DNA from: Paraescarpia echinospica
Taxonomy: Eukaryota > Annelida > Polychaeta > Sabellida > Siboglinidae
Direction of reading: 5' to 3'
Assembly: GCA_020002185.1 (NCBI GenBank)
Contig: CM034533.1
Location: 49,152,271-49,216,270 of the forward strand
Length of the DNA stretch: 64,000 nt
The position numbers and the translations under genes were made by a program. Below are positions 10,255 to 22,189 of this stretch, one piece after another. The notes under the pieces are model-generated. The model had not been told where the DNA came from, did not search any database, and was given only the letters and a program-made list of their open reading frames with translations. Within the stretch, counting starts at the first letter, position 1. Each line of letters begins with the position of its first letter.

Positions 10255-11055
10255 ATGCAAACTCCACAATACATAACAGTACTGTACGTCAGCAGTCTTG
10301 TATGTTTGTTGTTTGGTCGGTGTCTGTGCTCGTCCGGTGACAACACCGTTTTGCTTTGTGTCCTTTACGAACACTCGCGACCCTATCTCCAATGGTGGTA
10401 AGTTGAGCGCGCGGTGTCGGGCGTCGATGGTTGTTTTCTGGTAACCTCTCTAGCTTGACTCTTTTGCTCTCAGGTGTATCAAGTCAGGGATGCTTGGCTT
10501 CAGTGTCTCGGTGTATGCCGGAACGGTTGAGCGTAACTGTCGACCCATGAGTAGCTGTGCAGGACTGTATCCATTCGCCAGTGGTGCGTTCCGGTAAGCA
10601 AGAAGAGCCAAATATGGGTCCTCGTTCTTCCACAACAAGTTCTTCACTGTCTGAACAGCCCATTCAGCTTCACCGTTAGATTGTGGGTATCTCGGCGAGC
10701 TGGTCACATGTACGAAACCGTACTTGATGGAGAATTGTTTGAACGTTTCCGCAGCATACTGTGGGCCGTTATCTGACATTACTACCTCTGGTATACCATG
10801 ACGGGCGAAGAACGACTTCAGGTGTTCGATGATCGTTTCAGAATCGGTTCGTTGGAGTTTGGCCACTTCGAAGAATCGCGAGTGATAATCCACAGCGACA
10901 AGATACTCCGAGTTCTGCCAATGGAACAAGTCTGTCCCGATGCGTTCCCATGGCCTCTCTGGAAACTCAAGTGGCATGAGGGGCTCGCTATGTTCTGAAC
11001 GATTTAGTCGACATACGTTGCATGTTCTGACCATGTCTGTTATCTGACTTGACAT
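10255..11055 (-). pseudogene. pol: Gypsy integrase core and C-terminal domain
   Basis: The frame encodes the end of the zinc-binding module (MVRTCNVCRLNRSEHSEPL, C-x2-C). The core has Asp in RIGTDLFHWQNSEYLVAVDY, Asp in VVMSDNGPQYAAETF and Glu in PQSNGEAEWAVQ, so the D,D,E triad is present. A stop ends this frame at 10450. A shifted frame continues to about 10255 with LPPLEIGSRVFVKDTKQNG, a typical C-terminal beta-barrel segment. It is separated from the upstream pol frame by a TAG where a Trp codon is expected (near 11060). Confidence 0.88.
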
Positions 11056-11061
11056 GCATGG

Positions 11062-12747
11062 CTACCAGACGTTCCTTCGGGCGGTCTCTCTGCATTTGTG
11101 TATGCCCAGATGTCCCGTGTGTATCTCCTCGAGTGTCTCTGCCCGCAGTAGACTTGGTATCACGATTCGAGACCCCAACAGCAGGAGTCCTCGTTCAACG
11201 CTAAGCTCGTCGCGAAGTTGATATAATTCACACAATGCTGGATTCTCCGTCATGATTGACGGCCAACCATGTTCACAGTGCTCCATCACCTGCATATACA
11301 CGGGACCGTCCGCGTACGCCGCTTTAATTCGCGTCATCATGGCCGTTGATGCCACAGTACTCTCCAGGACGTACATCACCGACTCTGCGTAGGCCTCAAC
11401 CTGCATTGCAAAGTCCTCGACTTTGTCGTCATTCTCAGCAACTGGCGCTCCTGATAGCACATCTGCGGTGTGTAAGTTCTTGCCTGGCACATAGACAATG
11501 TTGTATGAGTAGCGCATTAGCCGTAGTCTGAAGCGCTGGACCCATATCGGCAATTGGTCTAGCAGTTTTTGCCCGAGCAATGGAATCAGCAACTTATGAT
11601 CCGTCTCGTGGAGGATGTGTACACCAGTAATGTACTGAGTAAATTGATCACACGTCCACGTTATGGCGAGAGCCTCTTTTTCGATTTGGGCGTATCGTTT
11701 TTCGCAGTCCGTCATCGATCGTGATGCAACGACTTTACGACCGCCGTTCGGTTCTTCATGTAGAAGTGTTGCCCCCAGTCCGTAGGAGCTAGCGTCTGCA
11801 GATATGATCAACGGCTTGCTCGCGTCATACCATGCTAACGTCGGTGTCGTGCACAGTTCTGCTTTGATGCCCTCCAAGGCACTCTGCTGGGCAGTGTCCC
11901 ATGTCCACATTACGTCTTTGCGAAGCAACTCTCTGAGCGGACCCGTCAAGGACGTCATGTTGGGTGCGAATCTACCCATCTGGTTAACCATCCCAAGAAA
12001 TCGTTGCAACTCGGTTACGTTTTGTGGCGCCGGAAACTTGGAAATTGCAGTGATTTTCGATGGATCTGCGCGAATGTCGTCCTCGTCAATGATGAAGCCC
12101 AGGAACTTGGTGCTTGTTTTTGAGAACTCGCACTTGTTGTTCAACGTCATGCCGCTTCGCTTGATTTTCTCCATCACCTCATCGACCCGCTGGTCGTGTT
12201 CCTCCTTGGTCGTGCCGTGTATCAGAACATCGTCCATGTGACAGATCACACTAGGAAGACCTTCGAGAATTTTGTTCATCGTCCTCTGGAAAATTTCCGG
12301 GGCTGAACTTATCCCGAAACACAGGCGATGGAAGCAGAATCTCTCGTACGGCGTTATAAACGTGGTGAGTAGTTGCGACTCAGGATCCAGCGGTATATGC
12401 CAGAAACCCGAATTTGCGTCGAGCCGGCTGAAGAATCGAGCCTTGCTCAACTTCGCCAGGCTGTCGTCACGTCGCTCGCACGCCCCCTTTGAGAGTAGCG
12501 ACTGTTCTTGTCGATTGACCACATACAGCACCTCCTGAGTCGAAACGTTGCGGTGGGTAATCGTTGTCGTAACCTGTCCCAGAACATCGAGTTTCGCTTG
12601 ACCCGGACCCATCAGAACTTTGTCCGATTTTATAAGGTCCACCTGTCTCAGGATGGGCACTTTGAACGCGATAACGGATACAGATGCTCCCGTATCAAAC
12701 TTGAAGCAGACCTCATCCTCAGCTGATAATACTGTCACAGCCACCAC
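11062..12747 (-). pseudogene. pol: Gypsy protease-RT-RNase H polyprotein with internal deletion
   Basis: This 561-codon frame opens with a retropepsin (FKFDTGASVSVIAF, DTG active site at about residue 18-20). It passes straight into the RT palm (SRLDANSGFWHIPL), with HMDDVLIHG as the catalytic YxDD-type box and FLGFIIDEDDI downstream. RNase H follows (ISADASSYGLGATLLHE; QIEKEALAI; ETDHKLLIPLLG; LHTADVLSGAP). The RT finger region that should lie between protease and palm is missing in frame around residues 85-105, roughly 150 residues short of a normal element. The finger loss makes an active polymerase unlikely. Confidence 0.92.
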
Positions 12748-12834
12748 AGCACTACAAGAGTCTGTCTTGTTCGACGTTAATTCCCCCAGGAACTGTGGTT
12801 CATCGACCTTGACTTCATTAGTCGTCTTTACTTC

Positions 12835-13280
12835 TCACATTTTCGCGAAGTGTCCCTTCTTTTTGTACTTGTAACACTCAGCATCTTTCGCCGGGCACTG
12901 TTGTACCGGATGAGACTGATTGCCGCATCTACGGCACTGATGTCGTGGTGTCAATTTTGAAGCGGACTTCCATGGGTTTTTAGCGTTGCTTTTCTTGTAC
13001 GAATTTGCTCGCACACTGCACATTCTCAGAACGCCCAGCCGATCTCAACTCTGTTGTCTGTTTGTCGACACACTCGGACTGACGGATCATCGACACCGCC
13101 TTTTCCTCGGTCAGCAATTCGTCTTCCATCATTTGCATTTCCTTGGAGAGACGATCGTCCAAGATGCCAACCACTAGTCGATCGCGTATCTGCGTGCTTC
13201 GATCCGTGAAGTCACATTTGTCGGCCAGTTCATACAGTGATCTGATAAATTGTTCAGCTGGCTCGCCGGGCCTCTGATAT
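12835..13280 (-). pseudogene. gag: Gypsy gag, C-terminal part with zinc knuckles
   Basis: Frames encode RPGEPAEQFIRSLYELADKC, then LVVGILDDRLSKEMQMMED, a capsid-type helical region, then a first zinc knuckle CRRCGNQSHPVQQC. The second knuckle reads CYKYKKKGHFAKM and stops, so its second Cys is Tyr and the last Cys codon is a stop. A frameshift lies near 13010. The upstream half of gag continues at 16121 after the LINE insertion. Confidence 0.85.
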
Positions 13281-16120
13281 CAAGGAGTATAGTAAACAAA
13301 AGAAATGAACTAAACATTATGGTAGAAGATATTGACCCTCATATAATAGGTATAACCGAATCCTGGACCACCACCGATATATCAGATGCTGAATTGGGAC
13401 TGACAGGATATGTAATGTTTAGAAAAGATAGAATAGGAAGAAAGGGAGGTGGAGTTATTTTATATATTAAAGAATCTATTCAGGCTTATGAAATAAAATT
13501 AGAAAGAGAAGCAGATTGCGAAGAAGCTGTTTGGTGTAACATAGTTACAGGAAACTCAACGTTAACAGTTGGGTTAGTTTATCGAAGTCCAAACATAAGC
13601 ATAGAAGAGAATGAAAAAATACAAAACGCTATAAGGGAAGTAAGCAAACGGGACTGTATTATTATGGGGGATTTTAACCACGGGCATATACAATGGAAAT
13701 CTCTACAGAGTATGGGGAGTGAGGACCACAAGTTTTTAGTTTTAGTTCAAGATACATTCCTTTCTCATCATGTGCTAGAACCAACCAGGGGTGAGAATGT
13801 GTTAGACATAGCTTTGACCTCACATAATGAATTAGTTGACAATGTCAAGATATGTGAGCCACTGGGGAGTAGCGATCACAACCAGATACATTTTATCATC
13901 AAAGTAAAATCAGAAAGGAATAGTAAAAAGCAGTATAGGAGAAATTTCCACAAAGGAAGGTATAAGGACATGAGGAAGTATTTAGCAAAGATAGACTGGA
14001 ATAACACACTGAAAAATAAGACGGCAACAGAATGCTGGAATGTATTAAAGATTGAAATTAAGTGCATAGTCGATAAATTTGTACCCTTCAAAAAACAAGG
14101 AAAACGGTCCAAAAAGAAACACTTATCGAAAGAAGCCATTAGAAAATTAAGTATAAACAAAAGATGTGGAAGTCATATAGATGTACTGGAAATGATGAAG
14201 ACTACAACAGTTATAAAGAAGCACTTAACCAAGCTACAGCTGAAATTAGAAATTCAAAGAGAAGCTATAAACAACAATTAGCTAGTAATATAAAACATGA
14301 CAGCAAGAGTTTTATGCGTATGTTCGAAGCAAACAGAAAGTTCAAGATAAAGTCGGTCCTCTAGTAGATAGTGCTGGAAATATAATATCAGAGGGATTCT
14401 TAATGGCAGAAGACCTGAATGAGTACTTTAGTTCAGTGTTTACCAGGGAAGATATTAGTTCACTGCCAGTACCAGAGGCTAAGTTCAAGGGGCAGATTCA
14501 GACTATTTAGGACAATTAATTGTAACCCCGGAAATGGTAGGTAAGAAAATAAGGGCTATGAAGGATAATAAATCACCTGGAGTGGATGGTATTCCACCCA
14601 AACTACTATTGGAAATTGTAGAACAAATTAGCATACCGCTTGTAACTGTTTTCAATTTGTCATTAGAAGAGGGAGTGGTTCCTTTAGAATGGAAAGAAGC
14701 AAACATTATACCGTTATTCAAAAAAGGTTCGAGAAACAAGTCAGAGAACTATAGACCAGTGAGCTTAACATCAGTGATTTGTAAATTGTTAGAAAGACTA
14801 ATTAAAGATCACATGGTGGATTTTCTTGTTAAACAAAACTTGATAAACCCATCTCAACATGGTTTTTTAAAGCGAGGTCATGCTTAACAAATATGTTATG
14901 TTTTTTGGAAGACATCACTAAGTGGGTAGATGAGGATCACCAGTAGATATTGTCTACTTAGATTTTCAAAAAGCTTTCGACAAAGTACCACATCAAAGAT
15001 TACTGCTTAAACTAAAGGCCCATGGCATAGGAAATGGTATAATAAACTGGATAGAACAATGGTTGATTGACAGAAGACAACGTAGTAGTTGATGGGGAGG
15101 CTTCAAACTGGAAATCAGTATTGAGTGGGGTACCACAGGGATCAGTATTAGGTCCTATATTATTCTTAATATATATCAACGATTTGGATGATGAAATAAT
15201 AAGCAAGGTGTTGAAATTTGCGGATGATACAAAAGTGTTTAGAAGAATTAAAAGTGATGGAGATAGACAGCATTTACAAGATGATCTTGACAGGTTGATC
15301 AAATGGTCTGAAAAGTGGCAAATGCTGTTCAATTTTGGGAAATGTAAATGCCTCCACACAGGACATGGGAACGAAGAAGTAGAATATACAATGGGGGGTA
15401 CTGTACTAAGTACTACTGTAAAAGAAAAGGACTTAGGTTAACCATTAGTGCTGATATGAAGGTTTCAGAGCAGTGCGGAATTGCAGCTTCAAAGGGAAAT
15501 CAAATCCTTGGATTAATTAGGCGAAACATAACGTATAAGGAAAAAGAGCTAATAATACCGCTGTACAAAACAATAGTTAGGCCTCATTTAGAATATTGTA
15601 TTCAAGCGTGGAGGCCATATCGCAGGAAGGACATATATATGCTAGAAAGAGTGCAGAGGAGAGCAACTAAAATGATACCAAAACTGAGGGATCTTAGTTA
15701 CGAAATACGCCTAAAAAAATGCGGTTTAACAACACTAGAGACCAGAAGATTAAGAGGAGATCAGATAGAAGTGTTTAAAATATTGAAGGGTTATGAAAAT
15801 ATTGATAGAAATTTTTTTTTCTCAGTTAAGAAAGATAGAAGGACTAGAGGACATGAACTTACATTGGCAAAGGAGCAGAGTAGATTGGATATAAGAAAGT
15901 TTTCATTTTCACAAAGGACTGTAAATGAATGGAACAGATTACCTGCTGATTGTGTGGGTGCTAGTAGCGTGAATGTTTAAAAATAAAATCGACACATACC
16001 TCAGACGGGCGGGATACACATAGATAAAAGGGTCGGACTCTCGATAAGCCAAAGGGCTTCCTTGTCCACCTGCCACCTAGAGTTAATTCTCTGGGTGGCA
16101 ATCTTGTTAAATCTAAATCT
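13281..16120 (+). mobile_element. CR1-like LINE (copy A), 5'-truncated, inserted in the Gypsy gag
   Basis: A non-LTR retrotransposon carrying ORF2 and a 3' UTR that ends in a short AAATCTAAATCT tail at 16109-16120. Gag sequence stops at 13280 and resumes at 16121, so both insertion boundaries are seen; target duplication is at most a few bases. It starts within ORF2, a few codons before the endonuclease, having lost ORF1. It is very similar to copy B at about 27600-23327 (minus), including the 3' UTR stretch GGGTGGCAATCTTGTTAAAT. Confidence 0.93.
13320..15980 (+). pseudogene. LINE ORF2: APE-type endonuclease and reverse transcriptase, frameshifted
   Basis: The endonuclease frame (to 14281) shows ITESWTTTDISDAELG (catalytic Glu), GLVYRSPNIS, IIMGDFNHGHIQW (Asp/Asn) and PLGSSDHNQIHF (SDH). 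RT follows in three further frames. DNKSPGVDGIPPKLLLEIVE and NYRPVSLTSVICKLLERLI are at 14565-14810, DIVYLDFQKAFDKVPHQR at about 14950, GVPQGSVLGPILFLIYINDL at about 15130, and LKFADDTKVFRRIK at about 15215 with the catalytic ADD box. The C-terminal frame (15440-15980) has PHLEYCIQAWRPY and LERVQRRATKM, typical of CR1/L2-type ORF2. Breaks lie near 14280, 14510, 14890, 15075 and 15440, so the copy is dead. Confidence 0.93.
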
Positions 16121-16405
16121 ATCGTTTGTAGAACTTTGCTCTCTCGTAAATAACGTACTTTTTGGGTTTAAAGTACACATTTAGTGCCGCGACTACCATT
16201 TCATAGTTCTTCTGATTTACGTCACTGAGCCCCAATGCCTTTAGCACAGTCTCTGACTGGGGGCCCATAGTATACAAAAGCGAACTAACTTGAATTCCGT
16301 TTCAGTTTCTACCTTTGCTCGAAATCGTGTCCAACGTGTAATCCACTCTTCCCAGTGCGCCGGTTGTGCGAAATCGAAATTATCGGGCGCCCGGAACTTC
16401 GACAT
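16121..16405 (-). pseudogene. gag: Gypsy gag, N-terminal part
   Basis: ATG at 16405 begins MSKFRAPDNFDFAQPAHWEE, a typical metazoan Gypsy gag start, followed by WITRWTRFRAKVETETE. One base is then lost and the next frame continues LLYTMGPQSETVLKALGLS and NYEMVVAALNVYFKPKKYV up to the LINE boundary at 16121. The sequence joins the downstream half at 13280 once the LINE is ignored. Confidence 0.88.
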
Positions 16406-16458
16406 CGTTTCGTTACGTTTACAAAGTTCTCTTGTTTTCGTTTATACTTAGCTGCAAC

Positions 16459-18356
16459 CAGGGTTCGCAAAGGTCGCCGAAAGTCTCGAAAGTTCTTGAA
16501 TTTCGTTTTTTCGTTCGAGTACCCTCGAAAGTTCTTGAATTTGACTGGATGTTCTTGAATGTTCTTGAATCCGATTTTCCCGAATTTTCAAGCACATTGA
16601 TAGCGAGTTGTATGACGATATAATCTTTACTAGCATTTTGTCAAACAATTGTTACAGTAACTTACTAATGTTTGTCTTAAAAATCGGCGGATTGTAAATC
16701 AAAATGGCGGAGATGACAAATTGGTGGCTACTTGATTCGATAGATGGCGCCACATGAAATAGGCTAGTGCTACAAGCCTACAACGTTTGGGGTCAGCACA
16801 CTGTTGGACTTCCTGCTTGATTACAGACGAAAAAAAGTGCAGTATATTTTTGAGAAATGATTTTTTACAATGTTCACTTGCTCTGACATAAGTGCATTTG
16901 AGTAGTCAGATTTCTAGATGTGATTGTAGAAGCTGTTGACAGTAAAATTGTGTCTTTTTAGCTGATTTTACTAAGCGGAAGGGTATCTGGCAGCAATTTG
17001 GCTAGTTGACACTTTAGCCGGTTTACTGCCTGAATCCAGTTGTAAATATTGACGGGTGTCATACATACAGGCATTTTGCAAGAGCTAGAGATATTAGATT
17101 TTGACTAAACTCGACCAGCATGTCAATGAGATGATTATAACAGCAGGTGAGAAGTTTAAGAAACTTTATAGGTCACGTTTTCTTATAATCACACAAAACG
17201 TTAACATGGTCGCCAATGGGAAAACTGACAGTGTGCTGAGCCCGTTTGCTATTGGTTCGTTCAGGAGTGATTGACCAATTAGAGCCGTGTTCTCTTTTTA
17301 TTTTCTACACTACGCCATAATTTTTCATTTCGAAATTCATTCCGGCTTTTGAATTTGCACATGTTACGACGTTTGTGATCATGCCTCGTCAACACGGAAA
17401 TTGTAAGTTTCGCGACGAATGGTTGGTTCATGTACAATTTAAAGATTGGGTAGCAAAAGATCGCACATATGACAAGGTCGCAATGTGCAATCTTTGCAAA
17501 GCCACTTGAAATCCGACCAACACAAGAAGCATATGCACCAGCGATCTAGCGCAACAACTCCTACATCAGTTTTTTTGCAGACAACACATGACGAAGAGGG
17601 AGTATTGCAACCTCTGGGATGTCGTCTTACAGCTCCTAATGCTGTCGCACGGGCAAGCAAGTGTCGAACGAGGATTTTCCATAAACAAGCAGATGGAGCG
17701 GACCAGCATGTGCCATGAGACATTCTTTGCAGAACGTCTTGTGAATGACCATCTCACCTCAGTCGGTGACATCATGGCCGTTGACATCAACAAAGGAACT
17801 GCTGGCATCATGCCGTGCCTCACGCTCAATGTACACAGCGTATCTTGAGGAGGCTCGCCAGAAGAGGCTGGGTGAAGTCGGGTCAAAGAAGAGAAAATGT
17901 GTGATTGATGAGGTTGACGACCTCAAAGACAAGCGCCATCAACTAGAAACAGACATCAGTGAACTCACCAAGTGCGCTGATGAATTTGCCATCACTGCAG
18001 AGAAAAAGAGACTTCAGCTTTGTTGCCAAAAGCAATGCTCTGCGACAGTCGGCAAAACTGAAGGGCAGTGAACTGGTTGCGGTTAAGCAGGACCTTGAAA
18101 CCAAACTTGCCACACTCAAGCCTGGGAGTGTGAGCTGTGAATCGCACTGATGTGACCACTGGCCTGCAGTTACCTTGTGTTAATGTATTTGGTAGCCAGG
18201 GTTGTGTACCACAACTGTTCTCTATCAATAAACTGTTGTTTGAAGTTTTTATTGTACAACTTTCAAGCGGTTCGCTCCTAAAAAGGTTCTTGAAAAAGTA
18301 CTATTCCCCCCCCAAATGTTCTTGAATTTGACTTCATACTTTCTGTATGAACCCTG
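16459..18356 (+). mobile_element. hAT DNA transposon, internally deleted, with 8-bp target duplication
   Basis: The ends are CAGGGTTCGC at 16459 and GAACCCTG ending at 18356, giving inverted termini of at least 8 bp. They are flanked by GCTGCAAC (16451-16458) and GCAGCAAC (18357-18364), an 8-bp duplication with one mismatch. Subterminal GTTCTTGAAT motifs recur near both ends. The interior carries a shortened transposase. The host site is the leader of the minus-strand Gypsy element, between its primer-binding site and gag. Confidence 0.9.
17381..18150 (+). pseudogene. hAT transposase remnant: BED-like finger and C-terminal dimerisation domain
   Basis: ATG at 17381 begins MPRQHGNCKFRDEWLVHVQF and runs to the first half of a zinc finger (MCNLCKAT), then a stop. 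A shifted frame supplies the His half (HLKSDQHKKHM). The catalytic DDE region is absent. A later frame (17588-17848) contains LLMLSHGQASVERGFSINKQ, the hallmark of the hAT C-terminal dimerisation region. The final frames give a coiled coil (DEVDDLKDKRHQLETDISEL). The finger joined to the dimerisation domain without a catalytic core makes this a non-autonomous derivative. Confidence 0.88.
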
Positions 18357-18389
18357 GCAGCAACATGTGTGCGTGTATGTTCGAATAAA

Positions 18390-18406
18390 CACCGCTGCCA
18401 CCATCT
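18390..18406 (-). other. Putative primer-binding site of the minus-strand Gypsy element
   Basis: Just inside the putative 5' LTR end the minus strand reads TGGTGGCAGCGG. Its TGG start and position directly after an LTR ending in TGCA suggest a tRNA primer-binding site. I did not match it to a specific tRNA. Confidence 0.35.
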
Positions 18407-18558
18407 TGCATGTTTGTTGTTTGGTAGAATAAGAACTTAGCAGCTATTTAGTGATCACGAAAATAGAAACCAACTCGTTTATTTTAGCTCCGGTCGAAAC
18501 AGTGTCGCACATCAATCTCGGATAATCTCCGACGATAAATATAGCACATATCACAACA
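18407..18558 (-). repeat. Putative 5' LTR (~152 bp) of the minus-strand Gypsy element
   Basis: Read leftwards, it begins TGTTGTGATATGTGC at 18558, the usual TGT start, contains AATAAA about 90 bases in, and ends ...AAACATGCA at 18407. Its outer edge coincides exactly with the loss of LINE reading frame at 18558/18559. No second LTR is available for comparison, so the boundaries are inferred from these signals. Confidence 0.5.
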
Positions 18559-19255
18559 AGCAGAATTTGATCGGAGGGAGCGTGTGGCTGACACTCAACA
18601 AGAAGCTCGGAAATGTATTGCGGTGTAAGTCCGTGGAGTGCTTCGAAGGTGATCAGGAGAATTTTAAACGTAATTCTTCCTTGGATGTGAAGCCAATGGA
18701 GAGGTTTCAGGACTGGTGTTACGTATTCGTGTTTCCTTGTTCGTGTGATTAGATGAGCTGTCGTGTTCTAAATGCATTGCCTTCTACGTAGCTGACACTT
18801 GTTAATTCCGAACAGCAGCGAATTACAACCATCCAACTTGGACGTTATAAATGAATGGATGATTTGTTCGGCAGCTCCTGGTGCAAGAAATTCGATGATT
18901 TTACCCACATTTCGGATTTGCAGACCAGAAGGTCTGCAGATGGCACTGACTTGTTGATCCATTGTAAGTCCAGCATCGAACATGACCCCAAGATTTCTGA
19001 CACATGTACTGGGTCGGGGGTCACTTGGGTGTCTCCAATGTCGATCTTTGTTGTTTTAGGCATCATTCTGCGCAGCGCATCTGATCCCGTGAGCAGAACT
19101 TCAGTTTTGTCACCATTTAATTGAAGCTTGTTTGCTGTCATCCAACCGTTGATGTCAGCAATGCATGTTTCTAGCTGAGATGTGGCAATTAACAGTGTTT
19201 CGGGGATCTCGAATGTTGTGTAGAGCTGCGTATCGTCAGCGTACATATATGAAAA
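18559..19255 (-). mobile_element. L2/CR1-like LINE fragment (RT C-terminal half)
   Basis: The minus-strand frames start at the catalytic box (SYMYADDTQLYTTFEIPE, about 19250) and continue ANKLQLNGDKTEVLLTGS. A shifted frame gives FDAGLTMDQQVSAICRPSG and ITSKLDGCNSLLFGI. The last frame gives RTRKHEYVTPVLKPLHWL, GRITFKILLITFEALHGLTP and ISELLVEC. It is cut at 18558 by the Gypsy LTR and at its 5' side near 19255. It is a different family from LINE copies A and B. Confidence 0.88.
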
Positions 19256-21530
19256 TACAATTTTATATTTTGTTGTATGTTTGAAACTCTAAAATCCCGG
19301 ACACATTAAATTTCAATTATATGACGAACAATTAAGAAGCCGTTGACGTTGATCATGATGCGTATGTAAAACGATGTACGGACGTTGTATCTGAAGTACG
19401 GATGAATAAACTCAATATTCATGATGAATCTGGAAACGGGTGTTTGCCATATTTATTCACAAACTAATAGACCTTTAGTCGTGAGGGAACAGTACAATAA
19501 CCACACGACGATGCACACGGCGTGGCGAGCGACAACACTTTGTGGGGTAAGACTCCCAGCCGTCTTCTATATCCATTGCGCAACGCCCAAACTGTTGGAA
19601 GAAGAACTTTAAAAGACGATGAAAGAAATAGTTAGTGTGAAATATCCTTATTAATTAGGTTAAGGTTATTATTACTTATGGTTGGGGTTATGGTAATCGC
19701 TGGAACCAATCAGACGACATGAATTAATCGTTGAGTGAAATATCCTTATTCATTAGTGGGGTTAAAATTATTATTATTACTTATGATTGGGGTTAGCTAT
19801 AAGAGTAATAGATGGAACCAATCAGATGACGGGACTAAATAGTTAGTGTGAAATTTCATTATTTAATGTTAAAATTATAGTTGTGGTTGAAATCAGTTAT
19901 GGTTTGGGTTGGTAACAGCTTAACCATTACACCGACGACCGCCCTGTATGCCTGTACTTGTATCTGTTTCATCTGACTAACCTAGATCTATCCAGCCAGT
20001 GATATTGCGCTAACATCATTATATGATTAAGTCTACTAAGTTCTAGTGGTGTATTTAGGATCTCTGGGGGAACAAAGCGTTTTTTGAATCTAAAATCTCC
20101 ACAGCTATTACCTTCATTCACCTTTCGTTAATGTGTCCTTTTGACAGATTCTTATGTAGTTCGACCAACTGCGATTAGACCAAAATCATACACACAGTTT
20201 TAGCTGCATCAATGTAGATCTCATGTCGGCTTCTGGAGACTATTCTGGAACCTTTACATTGCAACGTTTATCATAATTCATCCAATTATGCTATAAACAA
20301 ACTGTTTTAGATTTTAATTACCCTTCGCATTTGACATATTTTATAACATACCGTGTTCTTTAACTCCAAAATGGCATTTTTTTTACAAACTAGGCTTAAA
20401 TAGTATGACAACAAACGGTGGTCTGTGCCACAAGATCTATAAATTACTATTGAAATTACTGGATGTGCCAGTGTATTTAAATGACAACACTTAAAAAAGA
20501 ATTCATTTAATTATATTATAAACAGTTTTATATGTTAATACCGCCTTGTACTGCCAATTTGATGCATTTATCTTATTTTATAACAGAGATCCTTAACATT
20601 TTTTGGCTGCAACCCACACCTTCAATCAATTAACTTGTGATAAGTTATAAAAGGTATAATATAAATAAATTATGAATGAACATTCATATCACACAGCATT
20701 TTATCTGGCATAAATGCTTTGTTTCGCATGCACCTGCTACAGACAACTGGGACACTAAATGAAAGCTCGAACAGCCAAATACAAAGACTCAAAATTGCTT
20801 GGTGACCCAAATATGGTGACTTAGGTGTTAAGAACTGCTGGAGCAGCACTTGGTCACCTACCTGGGGGTTACAATAACGTAGAATGATCTGTTTGAAAAT
20901 AAATACGAAATCACTAGAGTAACAATTTTATTTGTGTGGAAATTAGACTAGAAACTCAACTAGAAAACAATTATGAGCAACTGAGTAGATCTTGCGTGTC
21001 GCTTCACCGCCGGTCAGATTTTTGAATTTAGAGTTGCCTTCCGAGTTAAACAAGTTTTTTTAAAGAAAGTGAATGTACAACATCAATAATATTTACTTAC
21101 TTGAAGGAAGAAACAAAGCAATCAAGTTACTTTAACATCATAATACATTTATTACTGATGCAAATACTCAGTAACACAACACCTTTTATATAGTAAAAAT
21201 GACATTATTTTAGAATACTGCATTTATGTACATGTCTATAAAATGTGGCGGTTGAAAAGCGCGTTATTAACATCATACAACGCATTCATATAATTCATCT
21301 TGCCTTCTGGGACAGGCATACAACGTTAGGAAAGCAACAAACATTTGAACCAAAAAGACAATGTTTAATTTCATGCTCGATTGGGTTCAAATCACCCTCT
21401 GGGAGATTTACCCACCACTCCATAAGTATAATTTACGTATTCAGCCGGGTGAATTTAAACTGTAGGGTGAATACAATAACATTTGCCCTGCTAACACAAC
21501 AAAGGCATTAAAAACAATTTAATATTGATA
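19256..21530. other. AT-rich intergenic sequence with one duplicated segment
   Basis: No gene is recognised. At about 19631-19855 a ~110-bp segment occurs twice in tandem; shared motifs are GTGAAATATCCTTATT, TTATTATTACTTATG and GGAACCAATCAGA. The rest holds short, ordinary frames only. Confidence 0.5.
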
Positions 21531-21639
21531 CCACCTTGTTTATTTTTTAAACCAAGTATTATATGTTCAATCGAACACCATCTCGCCTTCTCTGGGAAGC
21601 AGTAGTGCACATTTTAATGGCAGGGTACTATGCCTCAAC

Positions 21640-22189
21640 GTACTTTATTTACACATGTGAAAATATATACAAAAGATGCTGTTTGATATTAGAAAGTTGG
21701 CTGTCTTCAGATAAATTCACTGAAGGTCTTCTCTCTATGAAATGTTAATTCATAGGTAAGTTATAACTTAGAACTGCTCAAAGTGTGCGACACTTCTGTG
21801 GGAAGTATTCAGCCTGGTGTAATTACTGCCTGACAACATTTTTAACACATTCGTTAACACTATAGCCAAGTGAACTTAGGCAATGTGGTGTGAATAAAAT
21901 TGCCCCAGCAATGACCAAGTTTGTAAGAGCATTGTCTGTTGTCACACACTCGACTCACTGCATTATGTCTGTCTCCAGAAACAACATCTTAACACGTTGA
22001 CTGCGTTCTGTCTTAGTCCAACACAATCCACCCACCCGCTGGACACTCCCTGATGTCAGTTGTCAGTGACGCCAGCCTCGACTTAGTGACTGGACTCTGT
22101 GCTTGGACTCTGACTGTACTCGGCGCTTGAAGTCTGACAGGACTCAGTGGCTGGACTGCGAGGCAGTGGTTGAGTCGACTGAACTGTCA
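21640..22189 (-). other. CCDC12: Probable CCDC12 3' UTR
   Basis: Sequence downstream of the CCDC12 stop at 22190. An AATAAA on the minus strand (plus-strand TTTATT at 21643-21648) gives a plausible polyadenylation signal about 545 bases after the stop. Other TTTATT occurrences (about 21538 and 21148) could serve instead, so the true end is uncertain. Confidence 0.4.

Larger units (their letters stand above)
10255..18558 (-). mobile_element. Ty3/Gypsy retrotransposon, minus strand, interrupted by a LINE and a hAT
   Basis: Right to left: putative 5' LTR 18558-18407, putative primer-binding site, leader interrupted by a hAT element (18356-16459), gag start at 16405, LINE insertion (16120-13281), rest of gag to 12835, then pol to about 10255. 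Removing the two insertions restores continuous collinearity of the element. The 3' LTR is absent; the element ends against the plus-strand Gypsy fragment. It lies inside an L2/CR1-like LINE that resumes at 18559. Confidence 0.85.

Noticed and set aside
10299..18425. Shared TG(T/C)ATGTTTGTTGTTTGGT at about 10299 and 18407, considered as LTR pair
   Set aside because: Similarity ends after 19 bases, and the left occurrence lies inside the pol coding frame of the minus-strand Gypsy (PTKQQTYK), so it is not the second LTR.
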